Source: Proteobacteria bacterium UBA2133
Lineage (GTDB): Bacteria > Pseudomonadota > Gammaproteobacteria > Arenicellales > UBA868
Direction: 5' to 3'
Assembly: GCA_002327725.1 (NCBI GenBank)
Contig: DCXP01000050.1
Span: 1-22,902 of the forward strand
DNA length: 22,902 nt
Shown here: positions 13,757 through 21,759 of the stretch, one piece after another
Layout of the letters: every line of letters starts with the position of its first letter
Position numbering within the stretch: position 1 is the first letter of the stretch
Program-made: the position numbers and the translations under genes
The notes under the pieces: generated by a model
Seen by the model: only the letters and a program-made list of their open reading frames with translations
Databases searched by the model: none
What the model was told of the DNA's origin: nothing

Positions 13757-16543
13757 ATGAGTACAGAAGCACTCGGCAAAACCTATGACCCGCACAGCAT
13801 AGAGCGCTCCCTGTACGAGCAGTGGGAAGCCCGGGGTGCATTCCAGCCTGCGGGTGACGGATCTGCCTTTTGCATTGCGATCCCCCCACCAAATGTCACC
13901 GGCAGCCTGCATATGGGGCATGCCTTTCAGGACACCATCATGGATGCCCTGATCCGATACCACCGGATGACCGGGCGCAGAACCCTGTGGCAGGCGGGAA
14001 CCGATCATGCCGGCATCGCGACCCAAATGGTCGTCGAACGCCAGCTCGACAGAATCGGCAAAACCCGGCATGACCTTGGACGCGACGCATTTATAGACCG
14101 GGTGTGGCAGTGGAAACGCGAATCCGGCGGCACGATCACGCAGCAACTGCGCCGCATGGGTGCTTCTCTGGACTGGAGTCGTGAGCGCTTCACCATGGAT
14201 GAAGACCTGTCCCGGGCGGTGCGGGAGGTCTTTGTCCAGCTGTATGAAGAGGGGCTGATCTATCGGGGGAAAAGACTGGTCAACTGGGATCCGGTTCTGC
14301 ACACCGCGTTGTCCGATCTTGAGGTCCTGTCGGAGGAAGAAAGCGGCTCGCTATGGCATCTGCGCTATCCATTGGAGGATGGCAGCGGCCACGTCATCGT
14401 GGCCACCACCCGCCCGGAAACCATGCTCGGGGATACCGCCGTTGCTGTTCACCCGGAGGACGACCGGTACCGTCAACTGGTCGGTAAAAAAATACAACTA
14501 CCGCTGACGGATCGATTAATCCCGATCATTGCCGATGATTACGTTGATCCGGAATTCGGTACCGGCTGTCTGAAAATCACACCCGCACACGACTTCAACG
14601 ACCATGAAGTCGGTCTGCGCCACAAGATGCAGCCAATCAATATCCTTGATCCCAACGCCGCCATTGATCTGCCGGGCTCACCCTATCATGGCCTCGATCG
14701 CTATGTTGCACGGGAGCGGATCGTAGCCGACCTTGAGGCGCTTGGACTCGTCGAGCGTATCGACGAGCATACGTTGATGGTGCCTCGTGGCGATCGTTCA
14801 CAGGCTGTCGTGGAGCCATACCTGACCGACCAGTGGTTCGTGCGGGCCCAACCCCTGGCCGAACCCGCGATCAAGGCTGTCGAGGATGGCAGCATCCGGT
14901 TTGTCCCGGAAAACTGGAGCCGTACTTATTTTGAGTGGATGCGAAATATCCAGGATTGGTGTATCTCGCGACAGATTTGGTGGGGCCACCGGATCCCTGC
15001 GTGGTATGACGATGAAGGGAATATCTTCGTCGGCCGCGATGCCGGCGAAGCAGAACAGAAGGCGCTCGAGCATCACGGCCAAACCGTCTCTTTACATCAG
15101 GATGAAGACGTGCTCGATACCTGGTTTTCGTCAGCGCTATGGCCCTTTTCGACCCTGGGTTGGCCGGAATCCACCGAAGACCTCAGAACCTTTTACCCCA
15201 CTAGTGTTCTGGTTACCGGTTTCGACATCATCTTTTTCTGGGTCGCCCGGATGATCATGTTTGGGCTGAAGTTCACCGGTGATGTGCCGTTTCACGAAGT
15301 GTACGTTCATGGTCTGGTCCGCGATGCCGAAGGACAGAAGATGTCCAAGTCGAAAGGTAATGTTCTGGATCCTCTGGACCTGATCGACGGAATTGAACTG
15401 CAGGCACTGGTTGAAAAGCGCATCGCAGGGCTAATGCAGCCGCAGATGGCTGAGCGAATCGCCAAAACCACACGTCGTCAGTTTCCTGACGGTATCCCGT
15501 CCTTTGGTACCGATGCCTTGCGCTTTACCTTTGCAAGCCTGGCTACCCAGGGGCGCGACATCCGCTTTGACCTCGGGCGCATCGAGGGCTTCCGCAACTT
15601 CTGCAACAAGCTCTGGAATGCGGCGCGATTCGTCATGATGAATACCGAAACCCTGGTGGGTCATCCTCTTACAGACTTTGAAACCGGCCCCGCGGAACGC
15701 TGGATCACCTCCCGTCTGCACCAGGTGGCCGGGGAGGTCAGCAAATCCATGGAGGCGTACCGGTTCGACCAGGTGGTGCAGGCCCTGCACGCCTTTACCT
15801 GGGACGAGTACTGCAGCTGGTACCTGGAGATCGCAAAAATTCAGCTCTCAGACCCTGATCTTTCCGATGCACGCAAAGACGGCGTGCGCCAGACCCTGGT
15901 TAACATACTGGACAGTGCGCTGCGCCTGATTCACCCCGTCATGCCCTTCATTACAGAGGCCTTGTGGCAACAGTTGCAATCGCGCACGACGTGCCCCGGG
16001 CAATCCATCACGCATCAAGCCTACCCGCAAATGGATGAGAGCCGGATTGATGAAGAGGCCCTCAAGGATCTCGACTGGGTGCGCGCAGTGGTCGGCGGCA
16101 TTCGCAATATCCGCGGCGAAATGAGTATCGAACCCAAGGTATCCTTCCCGGTCATACTGCAAGGCGGAAATACCCAGGACAAAATCCGCAGTGAATCATT
16201 CCGAGGTCTGCTGATTGCGCTGGCAAAGCTGGACAGTGTCCGGCACATCTCAAAAGATGACGAAGAGACCGAAGAGCATGCCACCGCCCTGGTCGGAGAC
16301 ATGAAGATCCTGGTCCCGCTGGGGTCCATCATTGACCGTGATGCAGAAATCCAGCGTCTCACCCGGGAAGTAGAAAAACTGGCTGCGGATCTAAAGCGCT
16401 GCCAGAGCAAACTCTCCAATCCCAAATTTGTCGACCGGGCACCGGCGGACGTGGTCGAGAAGGAACGGGGACGAGCCGAACAGATTACCCGGGACCTGGA
16501 AGAACTCAAATCCCGCCAGCAGCGCATCGCCCGTCTAAGTTGA
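13757..16543 (+). CDS. valS: Valyl-tRNA synthetase
   Basis: Class I aminoacyl-tRNA synthetase charging tRNA-Val, 928 residues (E. coli 951). I start at ATG 13757 (MSTEALGKTYDPHSIERSLY), since the longer open frame upstream would run into the promoter-like gap and the end of the preceding gene. The HIGH-type motif is HMGH (52-55) after PPNVTGSL. The CP1 editing domain that removes mischarged Thr lies roughly at 190-340, with the usual TTRPETMLGD segment. KMSKS is at 528-532. The C-terminus (about 862-928) is a coiled coil with the PKFVDRAPADVVEKE segment typical of ValS. Its end overlaps the convergent rsmE by 9 bases. A tRNA-Val gene is also in this window, about 4.5 kb away. Confidence 0.98.
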   Translation: MSTEALGKTYDPHSIERSLYEQWEARGAFQPAGDGSAFCIAIPPPNVTGSLHMGHAFQDTIMDALIRYHRMTGRRTLWQAGTDHAGIATQMVVERQLDRIGKTRHDLGRDAFIDRVWQWKRESGGTITQQLRRMGASLDWSRERFTMDEDLSRAVREVFVQLYEEGLIYRGKRLVNWDPVLHTALSDLEVLSEEESGSLWHLRYPLEDGSGHVIVATTRPETMLGDTAVAVHPEDDRYRQLVGKKIQLPLTDRLIPIIADDYVDPEFGTGCLKITPAHDFNDHEVGLRHKMQPINILDPNAAIDLPGSPYHGLDRYVARERIVADLEALGLVERIDEHTLMVPRGDRSQAVVEPYLTDQWFVRAQPLAEPAIKAVEDGSIRFVPENWSRTYFEWMRNIQDWCISRQIWWGHRIPAWYDDEGNIFVGRDAGEAEQKALEHHGQTVSLHQDEDVLDTWFSSALWPFSTLGWPESTEDLRTFYPTSVLVTGFDIIFFWVARMIMFGLKFTGDVPFHEVYVHGLVRDAEGQKMSKSKGNVLDPLDLIDGIELQALVEKRIAGLMQPQMAERIAKTTRRQFPDGIPSFGTDALRFTFASLATQGRDIRFDLGRIEGFRNFCNKLWNAARFVMMNTETLVGHPLTDFETGPAERWITSRLHQVAGEVSKSMEAYRFDQVVQALHAFTWDEYCSWYLEIAKIQLSDPDLSDARKDGVRQTLVNILDSALRLIHPVMPFITEALWQQLQSRTTCPGQSITHQAYPQMDESRIDEEALKDLDWVRAVVGGIRNIRGEMSIEPKVSFPVILQGGNTQDKIRSESFRGLLIALAKLDSVRHISKDDEETEEHATALVGDMKILVPLGSIIDRDAEIQRLTREVEKLAADLKRCQSKLSNPKFVDRAPADVVEKERGRAEQITRDLEELKSRQQRIARLS

Positions 16544-17299
16544 CCGGTTATTCGCTGTCGGCCCCGGCAGGCCTGCTGCCAGCAGCCGGCCCGCCAGCGC
16601 GGTTAAGGCAACCGCCGCCGTTTCAACGCGCAGCACCCCATCGCCCAGAGACAGCATATCGGATCGGGTGCGGCTCAAGTGTGCGCGCTCAGCATCAGAA
16701 AAACCCCCTTCCGGCCCTACCACGAGACAGACGGCCCCGGCGCTTAAGAGCCGGCTCTCAATAACCCTGCTATCCGCAGTACCTTGCCTGTCCGCGATCA
16801 CGTTGACGGCGTCGATTTCGCCGCATTGGTCTATCCAGTCTCTCAATTTAACAGGCGGATGCAGGGCAGGCAGCCAGGGCCGGTGGCTCTGCTTACAGGA
16901 TTCGATGAGAACCCGCTGCCACCGCTCATAAGCCTGGGCACGGGCCTGGCTGACGCTTCGATCACACTTAAGGGGAGTGAAATCGGTCATCCCCAGCTGG
17001 GCGGCCATATCCAGCATCGTCGCCTGACGGTCACCTTTGGGCAGGGCGCTGGCAAGGTGAATCCGGGCCGCGGGCGGCGGCCAATGTTGATGGTGATTAA
17101 TAACCAGATGCACCTGCAACGGCCGCTGAATCACATCGCTGATACGGCCTTGAGCAACCCGGCCCATCCCGTCAAACACGCATACCGGATCATCGATCCG
17201 CAACCGGCGGGCACGCACGGCATGACTCGCCTCGGCCCCTTCCAGGACTGCCGCTTCGCCGGCGGCCTCAAGATGCGGCAGATAAAGCCAGTGCGCCAT
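16535..17299 (-). CDS. rsmE: 16S rRNA m3U1498 methyltransferase RsmE
   Basis: SPOUT-family methyltransferase (254 residues) that methylates N3 of U1498 in 16S rRNA, at the decoding region. It has an N-terminal PUA-like part (about 1-75, with EASHAVRARRLRIDD), then the trefoil-knot SAM-binding domain with VVGPEGGFSDAE (about 192-203) and LGDGVLRVETAAVAL near the C-terminus. The ATG lies 2 bases after the rsmJ stop, so the two are in one operon. The 3' end overlaps valS tail to tail. Confidence 0.95.
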   Translation of the reverse strand: MAHWLYLPHLEAAGEAAVLEGAEASHAVRARRLRIDDPVCVFDGMGRVAQGRISDVIQRPLQVHLVINHHQHWPPPAARIHLASALPKGDRQATMLDMAAQLGMTDFTPLKCDRSVSQARAQAYERWQRVLIESCKQSHRPWLPALHPPVKLRDWIDQCGEIDAVNVIADRQGTADSRVIESRLLSAGAVCLVVGPEGGFSDAERAHLSRTRSDMLSLGDGVLRVETAAVALTALAGRLLAAGLPGPTANNRST

Positions 17300-17301
17300 C
17301 G

Positions 17302-18075
17302 TTATGTCCCGCCTGTCAGATACACGTCGTAGCGCACTGACCTGCCCTTATGACTGATGTCCGGCTCGCCGTCCAAGGGCGGCGCAGTACGGGGGCGTTT
17401 GACGATCACCCGTCTGCCGGCATGCTGGCGGGCAACCCGAAGCAATTCCCCCGCATCGAGATCCTCGCCCGTAAGGCGCCGCAGAATCTGCTGGGCCTTG
17501 CGCGGTCGGGCACTCTGACGGTCCCGATCCGGAAACATCGGATCAAGAAAAATTATATCAGCCGCCGCTTGTGCTCCAATTTCGTCAATCGCATCACCAC
17601 AAACCACGTGAAGATTGCCCTTTTCCCGCCCGGAGGAAAAATCCGCTGCTGCTTCTTTGAGCATGATCGCCACGATCGCGACTCGCTCAATCGCACACAC
17701 CTGCTTGCCGCGACGTACAAAATCAAAAGCGTCCGAGCCAAATCCTGCCGTTGCGTCAATGACGGACTGACAGTTTCTTCCCAGCGCCCGTGAGAGCAGA
17801 TCTCTACCCGAACCAGGGTATCGCCTCCTTGCCGAATCAATGGTTAACGTCCGACTGCGCCGCTGTGCATAATCCCGCAGCCCGAGCCCGCTTTGGGAAA
17901 CTTCGAGCACCAGCCCTGAGGCCGTATCGATATCGCAAAGTTTGCCCAAGCCGAGCTGTAAAGAAAGCGCCTTTGCGCGGGGAACCGCTTGGGAATGCAC
18001 CGCTACGATGGACACCGTCTCCCCCGATAATGACGGCAACTTTTGACTCTTTCCTGACGTTGGGATAAAAACCAT
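17302..18075 (-). CDS. rsmJ: 16S rRNA m2G1516 methyltransferase RsmJ
   Basis: SAM-dependent methyltransferase of 257 residues (E. coli RsmJ is 250), making N2-methylguanosine at G1516 of 16S rRNA. The SAM motif VIDATAGFGSDAFDF (about 104-118) and the catalytic-type IIFLDPMFPDR (about 175-185) are clear. I choose ATG 18075; the next upstream in-frame ATG (18138) lies inside fabI and would add an unrelated tail. No strong ribosome site is seen at either. It is divergent from fabI, 35 bases away, and is followed 2 bases later by rsmE. Confidence 0.93.
   Translation of the reverse strand: MVFIPTSGKSQKLPSLSGETVSIVAVHSQAVPRAKALSLQLGLGKLCDIDTASGLVLEVSQSGLGLRDYAQRRSRTLTIDSARRRYPGSGRDLLSRALGRNCQSVIDATAGFGSDAFDFVRRGKQVCAIERVAIVAIMLKEAAADFSSGREKGNLHVVCGDAIDEIGAQAAADIIFLDPMFPDRDRQSARPRKAQQILRRLTGEDLDAGELLRVARQHAGRRVIVKRPRTAPPLDGEPDISHKGRSVRYDVYLTGGT
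18043..18071 (+). promoter_or_regulatory. Candidate fabI promoter inside the 5' end of rsmJ
   Basis: TTGACT (18043-18048) and TAAAAA (18066-18071) are 17 bases apart. The transcript would start near 18078, giving a leader of about 33 bases before fabI. It overlaps the first codons of the divergent rsmJ. Confidence 0.4.
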
Positions 18076-18110
18076 AGTCACGTTGATTCTAACCACGGAT
18101 ATTTGACGGG

Positions 18111-18905
18111 ATGGGATTTCTTGACGGCAAACGGGCATTGATCACCGGGGTTGCGTCAAACCGGTCGATCGCATGGGGTATTGCGCAGGCCATGGCCCGG
18201 GAGGGCGCCGAATTGGTGCTGACCTACGAAAACGACAAGCTCGGTAGCCGCGCGGATAAGTTCGCAGCAGAACTCGGCTTTGACAAAACCATCCGCTGTG
18301 ATGTTTCCCAAGACAGCGATATCGAAGCCCTGCATGAAACCTTGAGTGCGCACTGGGACCGGCTTGATATCCTGGTTCATTCCATCGCATTCGCCCCGAG
18401 AGAGGAACTGGGAGGCATGTTTCTGGACTCGGTAACCCGTGCCGGATTTTCTACCGCCCACGAAATCAGTTCCTATAGCTTCACCGCACTGGCCCGCGCA
18501 TTACGGCCGATGATGGCGTCCCAGGGGGCGATGCTGACTCTGAGCTATATTGGATCGCAGCGATCCATGCCGGGCTACAATGTCATGGGTCTCGCCAAAG
18601 CGAGTCTGGAGGCAAACGTACGCTACCTGGCGCAATCTCTCGGAGCCGAGGGTATCCGGGTCAATGGCATCTCCGCCGGCCCGATCAAAACGCTGGCAGC
18701 ATCAGGAATCAAGGGACTCAAGCAGATGCTGAAGTTTTACGAGGCCACGGCACCCCTTGGGCGTGGGGTCACCATCGAAGAAGTGGGTAATACCGCGGCA
18801 TTCCTGTGCTCAGACCTGGCATCCGGAATCACGGGGGAGATCACCTACGTCGATGGTGGCTTCAACACCGTGGGGATCAGCCCGACTATTGCCGAAGGGT
18901 CCTGA
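18111..18905 (+). CDS. fabI: Enoyl-[acyl-carrier-protein] reductase (NADH)
   Basis: Last step of each round of type II fatty-acid elongation, reducing trans-2-enoyl-ACP with NADH. 264 residues, and the numbering matches E. coli FabI at the N-terminus and active site: GVASNRSIAWGIA (13-25), Tyr146, Tyr156 and Lys163 (the Tyr-x6-Lys catalytic set). At position 93 the protein has Ala in HSIAFAP, where E. coli has Gly93, a site tied to triclosan sensitivity. The start MGFLDGKRALITG is canonical, though the ribosome site is weak. It converges with ppiD, 27 bases away. Confidence 0.97.
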   Translation: MGFLDGKRALITGVASNRSIAWGIAQAMAREGAELVLTYENDKLGSRADKFAAELGFDKTIRCDVSQDSDIEALHETLSAHWDRLDILVHSIAFAPREELGGMFLDSVTRAGFSTAHEISSYSFTALARALRPMMASQGAMLTLSYIGSQRSMPGYNVMGLAKASLEANVRYLAQSLGAEGIRVNGISAGPIKTLAASGIKGLKQMLKFYEATAPLGRGVTIEEVGNTAAFLCSDLASGITGEITYVDGGFNTVGISPTIAEGS

Positions 18906-18932
18906 TCCTCAAAGATCACGCAAGCTCCGACG

Positions 18933-20846
18933 CTAGAGGTTTTCGTTAAATACCTCGACGTTGGCAGCAGAGCGCAAGGCGCGGCTTGCGCCCGTGTACA
19001 ACTCCTCCCCGACCCGGGCGCCGATCAGTGCCCTGATCTGTTCACGCTCCTCGGATGTGATCTGCGAGGGATCTCCCGAAACGACTTCTTCCAGGCGGAA
19101 TACCGAATAACGTGAACCATCCAGGCGAGTGCCGCCGTAGCCCGCCTGCCCCGAGACTGGCGCAGGCGCTGAGTAGACGGCCCGCGCAACGTTCTCGTCA
19201 TCGGGATCAGAAATGTCCTCGGCATCTTCCGGTAGTTGGTATGCCGGCAAACCCGCATCGTCCAGTACCGCCGCCCATTGCGCTCCCGAACGCAGACTGT
19301 CAATCATCTGTCGAGCAGCGGCCTCCTGAGCCGCCAGAGCCGCCTGAACGGCCAGGTCATCAGCAATAGCGTCACCGACCTCTTCGAAATCCCGCTGGCG
19401 CTGTTCACGATAATCCGCGTAGTGCACGGCCACCAGCGTATCGCTGTCAATCTCGATCATTTCACTGTTCATCCGGTCTACCCGGACCTCATCACTGAAG
19501 GCCGCCTCGCGGACAACGGCGTGTGCCGCAATGCCTTCACCTGCACCGAGAGAGAACCAGCCGGTTCGCTGGATCGGGATACCCAGGAAATCAGACGTCG
19601 CCTCAAGCGATCCGGGCTGCTCAAAAACCATATTCTGAAAGTCTTCGGCCATCACCATAAACTGTCCCTCGGCCCATTCGCGGGACAATAGCCCCGTTAT
19701 TTCACTCTGAACTTCGGCAAACGGGCTGACCACGCTTTGGCGCAGGTCGGTCAGTTTGATCACGTGCCAGCCATATTCGGTACGGACCGGGTCGCTGATC
19801 TGGCCCTGGTCGAGCGCAAATACCCCAGCCTCAAATGCAGGGGTCATGGTGCCTGGCCGGATGATGCCAAGATCTCCCCCGCGCCCAGCCGACCCCGGAT
19901 CGCTGGAATACTTGCGTGCAAGTTCGCCGAAATCCTGTCCGTCTCGCGCCTTGACAACCAAAGCTGCAGCTTCATCCCGTGCCTGCTCGACCCCCTCTTC
20001 GGCCGCGTCGGCCGGCACACTGATCAGAATATGACTCGCAGAACGACTTCCCGGTCGGGTAAACCGGTCGGTGTTGTCATCGTAATAGGCCTGCTTCGCA
20101 GCCGCGGTAATCACAGCTTGTGCCGCCAGCGCGTCGACCGAAAGCGCGAGGTAGTCGACCTGCATCTGTGGAAGCTGGACATAACGATCGGGATTCTTTT
20201 CATACTCGGCACGCACCGCACCCTCCGCGACCTTAACGGTATCACTATACGTCTGAAGATCCAGAACGGTGTACTGCGCGCGGCGCTGCTGCATCAACAA
20301 CTGGATCGCACGATCGGTCATTGCAGGGATCACCAGCGATGTTGCTCTCAGGCCAATACGCAACTGATCCACCGCGCCCTGCTGGCGCTGCTGGCGCTCG
20401 AAGCCCTCCACCGTGAGACCGGCGTTCTGCAGCAGCATTTCGTATCGCGCCGGATCAAAGTGACCCTCGGACTGAAACGCCGCAAAAGTGGCAATGCGGT
20501 TCGACAGCTGCTCGTTGGTAATCCGATAACCTCTGTCGGCGAGATATTCCGCTTGCAGCTGGCTGTCGATCAGCGACTCGAGCACCTGGAGCTTAAATGC
20601 CTCGCTGGCAAAGAGCTCAGCATCGACGTTGCGGCCCATCATCTGAACGAGAGAGCGGCGCTGTTCGGAAAGGGCCTGCTGATAAATCGACTCCTCAACG
20701 TCGACGCCATTTACGGATGCAACAGAAATCTTGGACGCGCCTTCAAAGTAAGAATTGATTCCCCATAGCGCGAAGGGTATCGAAATGAGGATGACCAGGG
20801 CCCAGGCAATCCAGCCAGAAGCGCGTTCCTTGATAGCGGTTAACAT
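18933..20846 (-). CDS. ppiD: Periplasmic folding chaperone PpiD (SurA-N and parvulin domains)
   Basis: 637-residue membrane-anchored periplasmic chaperone (E. coli PpiD is 623). A short cytoplasmic N-terminus leads into one transmembrane helix (about 12-31). A SurA-like N-terminal chaperone region follows (about 40-200), then a parvulin-type peptidyl-prolyl isomerase domain (about 269-368, from SASHILISV through FGELARKYSSDPGSAGRGGDLG to YGWHVIKL), and a second helical part at about 370-637. In E. coli it sits near the SecYEG exit and helps newly exported proteins. It lies downstream of lon, hupB and the tRNA pair, matching the known lon-hupB-ppiD order. No good ribosome site is visible before the ATG. 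Confidence 0.95.
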   Translation of the reverse strand: MLTAIKERASGWIAWALVILISIPFALWGINSYFEGASKISVASVNGVDVEESIYQQALSEQRRSLVQMMGRNVDAELFASEAFKLQVLESLIDSQLQAEYLADRGYRITNEQLSNRIATFAAFQSEGHFDPARYEMLLQNAGLTVEGFERQQRQQGAVDQLRIGLRATSLVIPAMTDRAIQLLMQQRRAQYTVLDLQTYSDTVKVAEGAVRAEYEKNPDRYVQLPQMQVDYLALSVDALAAQAVITAAAKQAYYDDNTDRFTRPGSRSASHILISVPADAAEEGVEQARDEAAALVVKARDGQDFGELARKYSSDPGSAGRGGDLGIIRPGTMTPAFEAGVFALDQGQISDPVRTEYGWHVIKLTDLRQSVVSPFAEVQSEITGLLSREWAEGQFMVMAEDFQNMVFEQPGSLEATSDFLGIPIQRTGWFSLGAGEGIAAHAVVREAAFSDEVRVDRMNSEMIEIDSDTLVAVHYADYREQRQRDFEEVGDAIADDLAVQAALAAQEAAARQMIDSLRSGAQWAAVLDDAGLPAYQLPEDAEDISDPDDENVARAVYSAPAPVSGQAGYGGTRLDGSRYSVFRLEEVVSGDPSQITSEEREQIRALIGARVGEELYTGASRALRSAANVEVFNENL

Positions 20847-20977
20847 GATTATTCAGGTGGCTGCAATTTTCCGGCGCTTATCAGTGCTCCAACCGAAGGT
20901 CAGTTTCCCAGACTTTACCGCAGCCAAGACAACTTATTCCCCGTTACCGGGAACATCCCGGCAGCGCTGATAAGAAG

Positions 20978-21054
20978 TGGCGGAGCGGACGGGACTCGAA
21001 CCCGCGACCACCGGCGTGACAGGCCGGTATTCTAACCAACTGAACTACCGCTCC
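20978..21054 (-). tRNA. tRNA-Asp (GTC)
   Basis: 77 bases including encoded CCA. The acceptor stem GGAGCGG pairs with CCGCTCC, the D-arm begins GTTCAGTTGGTTAGAA, the anticodon GTC is at 21018-21020, and the T-arm is CGCGGGTTCGAGTCCCG. It is nearly identical to the E. coli tRNA-Asp as I recall it. It lies 43 bases downstream of tRNA-Val with no terminator between, so the two are probably cut from one precursor. Confidence 0.98.
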
Positions 21055-21097
21055 AAAAGCGATCCGCGTCCGCCGCCGCGAACGGGCCTCCTGGCCT

Positions 21098-21173
21098 TGG
21101 TGGGTGCTGCAGGGTTCGAACCTGCGACCTTCGCCTTGTAAGGGCGACGCTCTCCCAACTGAGCTAAGCACCC
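21098..21173 (-). tRNA. tRNA-Val (TAC)
   Basis: 76 bases including encoded CCA. The acceptor stem GGGTGCT pairs with AGCACCC, the D-arm is TAGCTCAGTTGGGAGAGC, the anticodon TAC is at 21138-21140 in CCTTACAAGG, and the T-arm is GCAGGTTCGAACCTGC. Its 5' end is only 11 bases after the hupB stop, with no promoter or terminator room between, so it is probably processed from the hupB transcript. Confidence 0.98.
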
Positions 21174-21184
21174 CGAGGGGCGCG

Positions 21185-21457
21185 CTAGTTTACGGCATCC
21201 TTCAGGCCTTTGCCAGCCTTGAACTTCGGAGCCCTCGAGGGCGCAATGGCAATGCTTTCGCCTGTGCGTGGATTGCGTCCCACCCGACCGGCGCGCTCGC
21301 TGACAGAAAATATGCCAAAGCCCACCAGGGATACGCTGTCACCCCGCGTCAACGCCTCGGTAATCACATCCAGAACAGACTCGACCGCAGAACCTGCCTG
21401 ACTCTTGCCCAGTCCCGTCTTGGCTGCGACCGCATCAATGAGGTCAGCTTTGTTCAT
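21185..21457 (-). CDS. hupB: DNA-binding protein HU-beta
   Basis: 90-residue nucleoid protein, exactly the usual HU length. It begins MNKADLIDAVAAKTGL, has the dimerisation core GDSVSLVGFGIFSV (about 39-52), the DNA-minor-groove arm with RNPRTGE (about 61-67), and the C-terminal FKAGKGLKDAVN. A good ribosome site (GGGAGG) lies about 8 bases before the ATG. A near-consensus promoter is about 115 bases upstream. It lies downstream of lon as in E. coli and Pseudomonas. The tRNA-Val gene follows after 11 bases. Confidence 0.98.
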   Translation of the reverse strand: MNKADLIDAVAAKTGLGKSQAGSAVESVLDVITEALTRGDSVSLVGFGIFSVSERAGRVGRNPRTGESIAIAPSRAPKFKAGKGLKDAVN

Positions 21458-21571
21458 ACCCTGTTCCTCCCTTTGCCGTGTAACTCACTTTCAAACCCTT
21501 CGCACTCGGTTCCGCAATACCGCAAACCGCACGTGTCTTAGGACGCAAGTGCAAAGCCTGTACGCACAACG

Positions 21572-21599
21572 GTTATACCAACTGCCGGGAAAGTGTCAA
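21572..21599 (-). promoter_or_regulatory. hupB sigma70 promoter
   Basis: On the minus strand, a perfect TTGACA (21594-21599), a 16-base spacer and TATAAC (21572-21577, 5/6). The transcript would start near 21565, giving a leader of about 107 bases before hupB. It is the best promoter-like sequence in the window and probably also drives the two tRNAs. Confidence 0.8.
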
Positions 21600-21611
21600 T
21601 TATCACCGGGT

Positions 21612-21668
21612 GAACGAGGTCTTAACCCGTTGCCACAAACTTCATAATAAACACGAAGAACGAGGTCT
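21612..21668. repeat. 11-bp direct repeat upstream of the hupB promoter
   Basis: GAACGAGGTCT occurs at 21612-21622 and again at 21658-21668, 46 bases start to start. The nearer copy is 12 bases upstream of the hupB -35. The position suits an activator or architectural-protein site, but no known consensus is recognised. Confidence 0.5.
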
Positions 21669-21707
21669 ATTACCTTGAATAGAGGGGTTTCACCATGCAC
21701 AACTGTG

Positions 21708-21746
21708 CCCGGAAGCCAAATGCCGATCCCGCTTCCGGGGGTTTTT
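21708..21746 (+). terminator. Stem-loop with T-run facing the plus strand, between hupB and lon
   Basis: CCCGGAAGC (21708-21716) pairs with GCTTCCGGG (21731-21739) around a 14-base loop, followed on the plus strand by GGTTTTT. It therefore has terminator form for rightward transcription, although both flanking genes run leftward. On the lon transcript it would be a 3' stem-loop without a U-run. A smaller inverted repeat, GCACA-AC-TGTGC, is next to it at 21697-21708. Confidence 0.5.
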
Positions 21747-21759
21747 GACTGGCTGCCGG

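Noticed and set aside
13703..14302. 199-codon minus-strand frame opposite the start of valS
   Set aside because: Antisense to the conserved HMGH region of valS; composition is that of a shadow frame.
18076..18138. Longer RsmJ start at 18138
   Set aside because: Would overlap the first codons of fabI and add a tail unlike the family; ATG 18075 gives a normal length.
19737..20768. 343-codon open frame on the plus strand opposite ppiD
   Set aside because: Antisense shadow of a clearly recognised gene in GC-rich DNA; its translation has no recognisable motif and no convincing ribosome site was noted.
20947..20961. Small hairpin CCGGGA-ACA-TCCCGG after tRNA-Asp as a terminator
   Set aside because: Only 6 bp and no T-run on the minus strand; may be structural but is not supported as a terminator.
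20873..20975. Inverted CTTATCAG copies in the ppiD leader
   Set aside because: Only 8 bases, about 80 bases apart, with no promoter geometry; plausible by chance.
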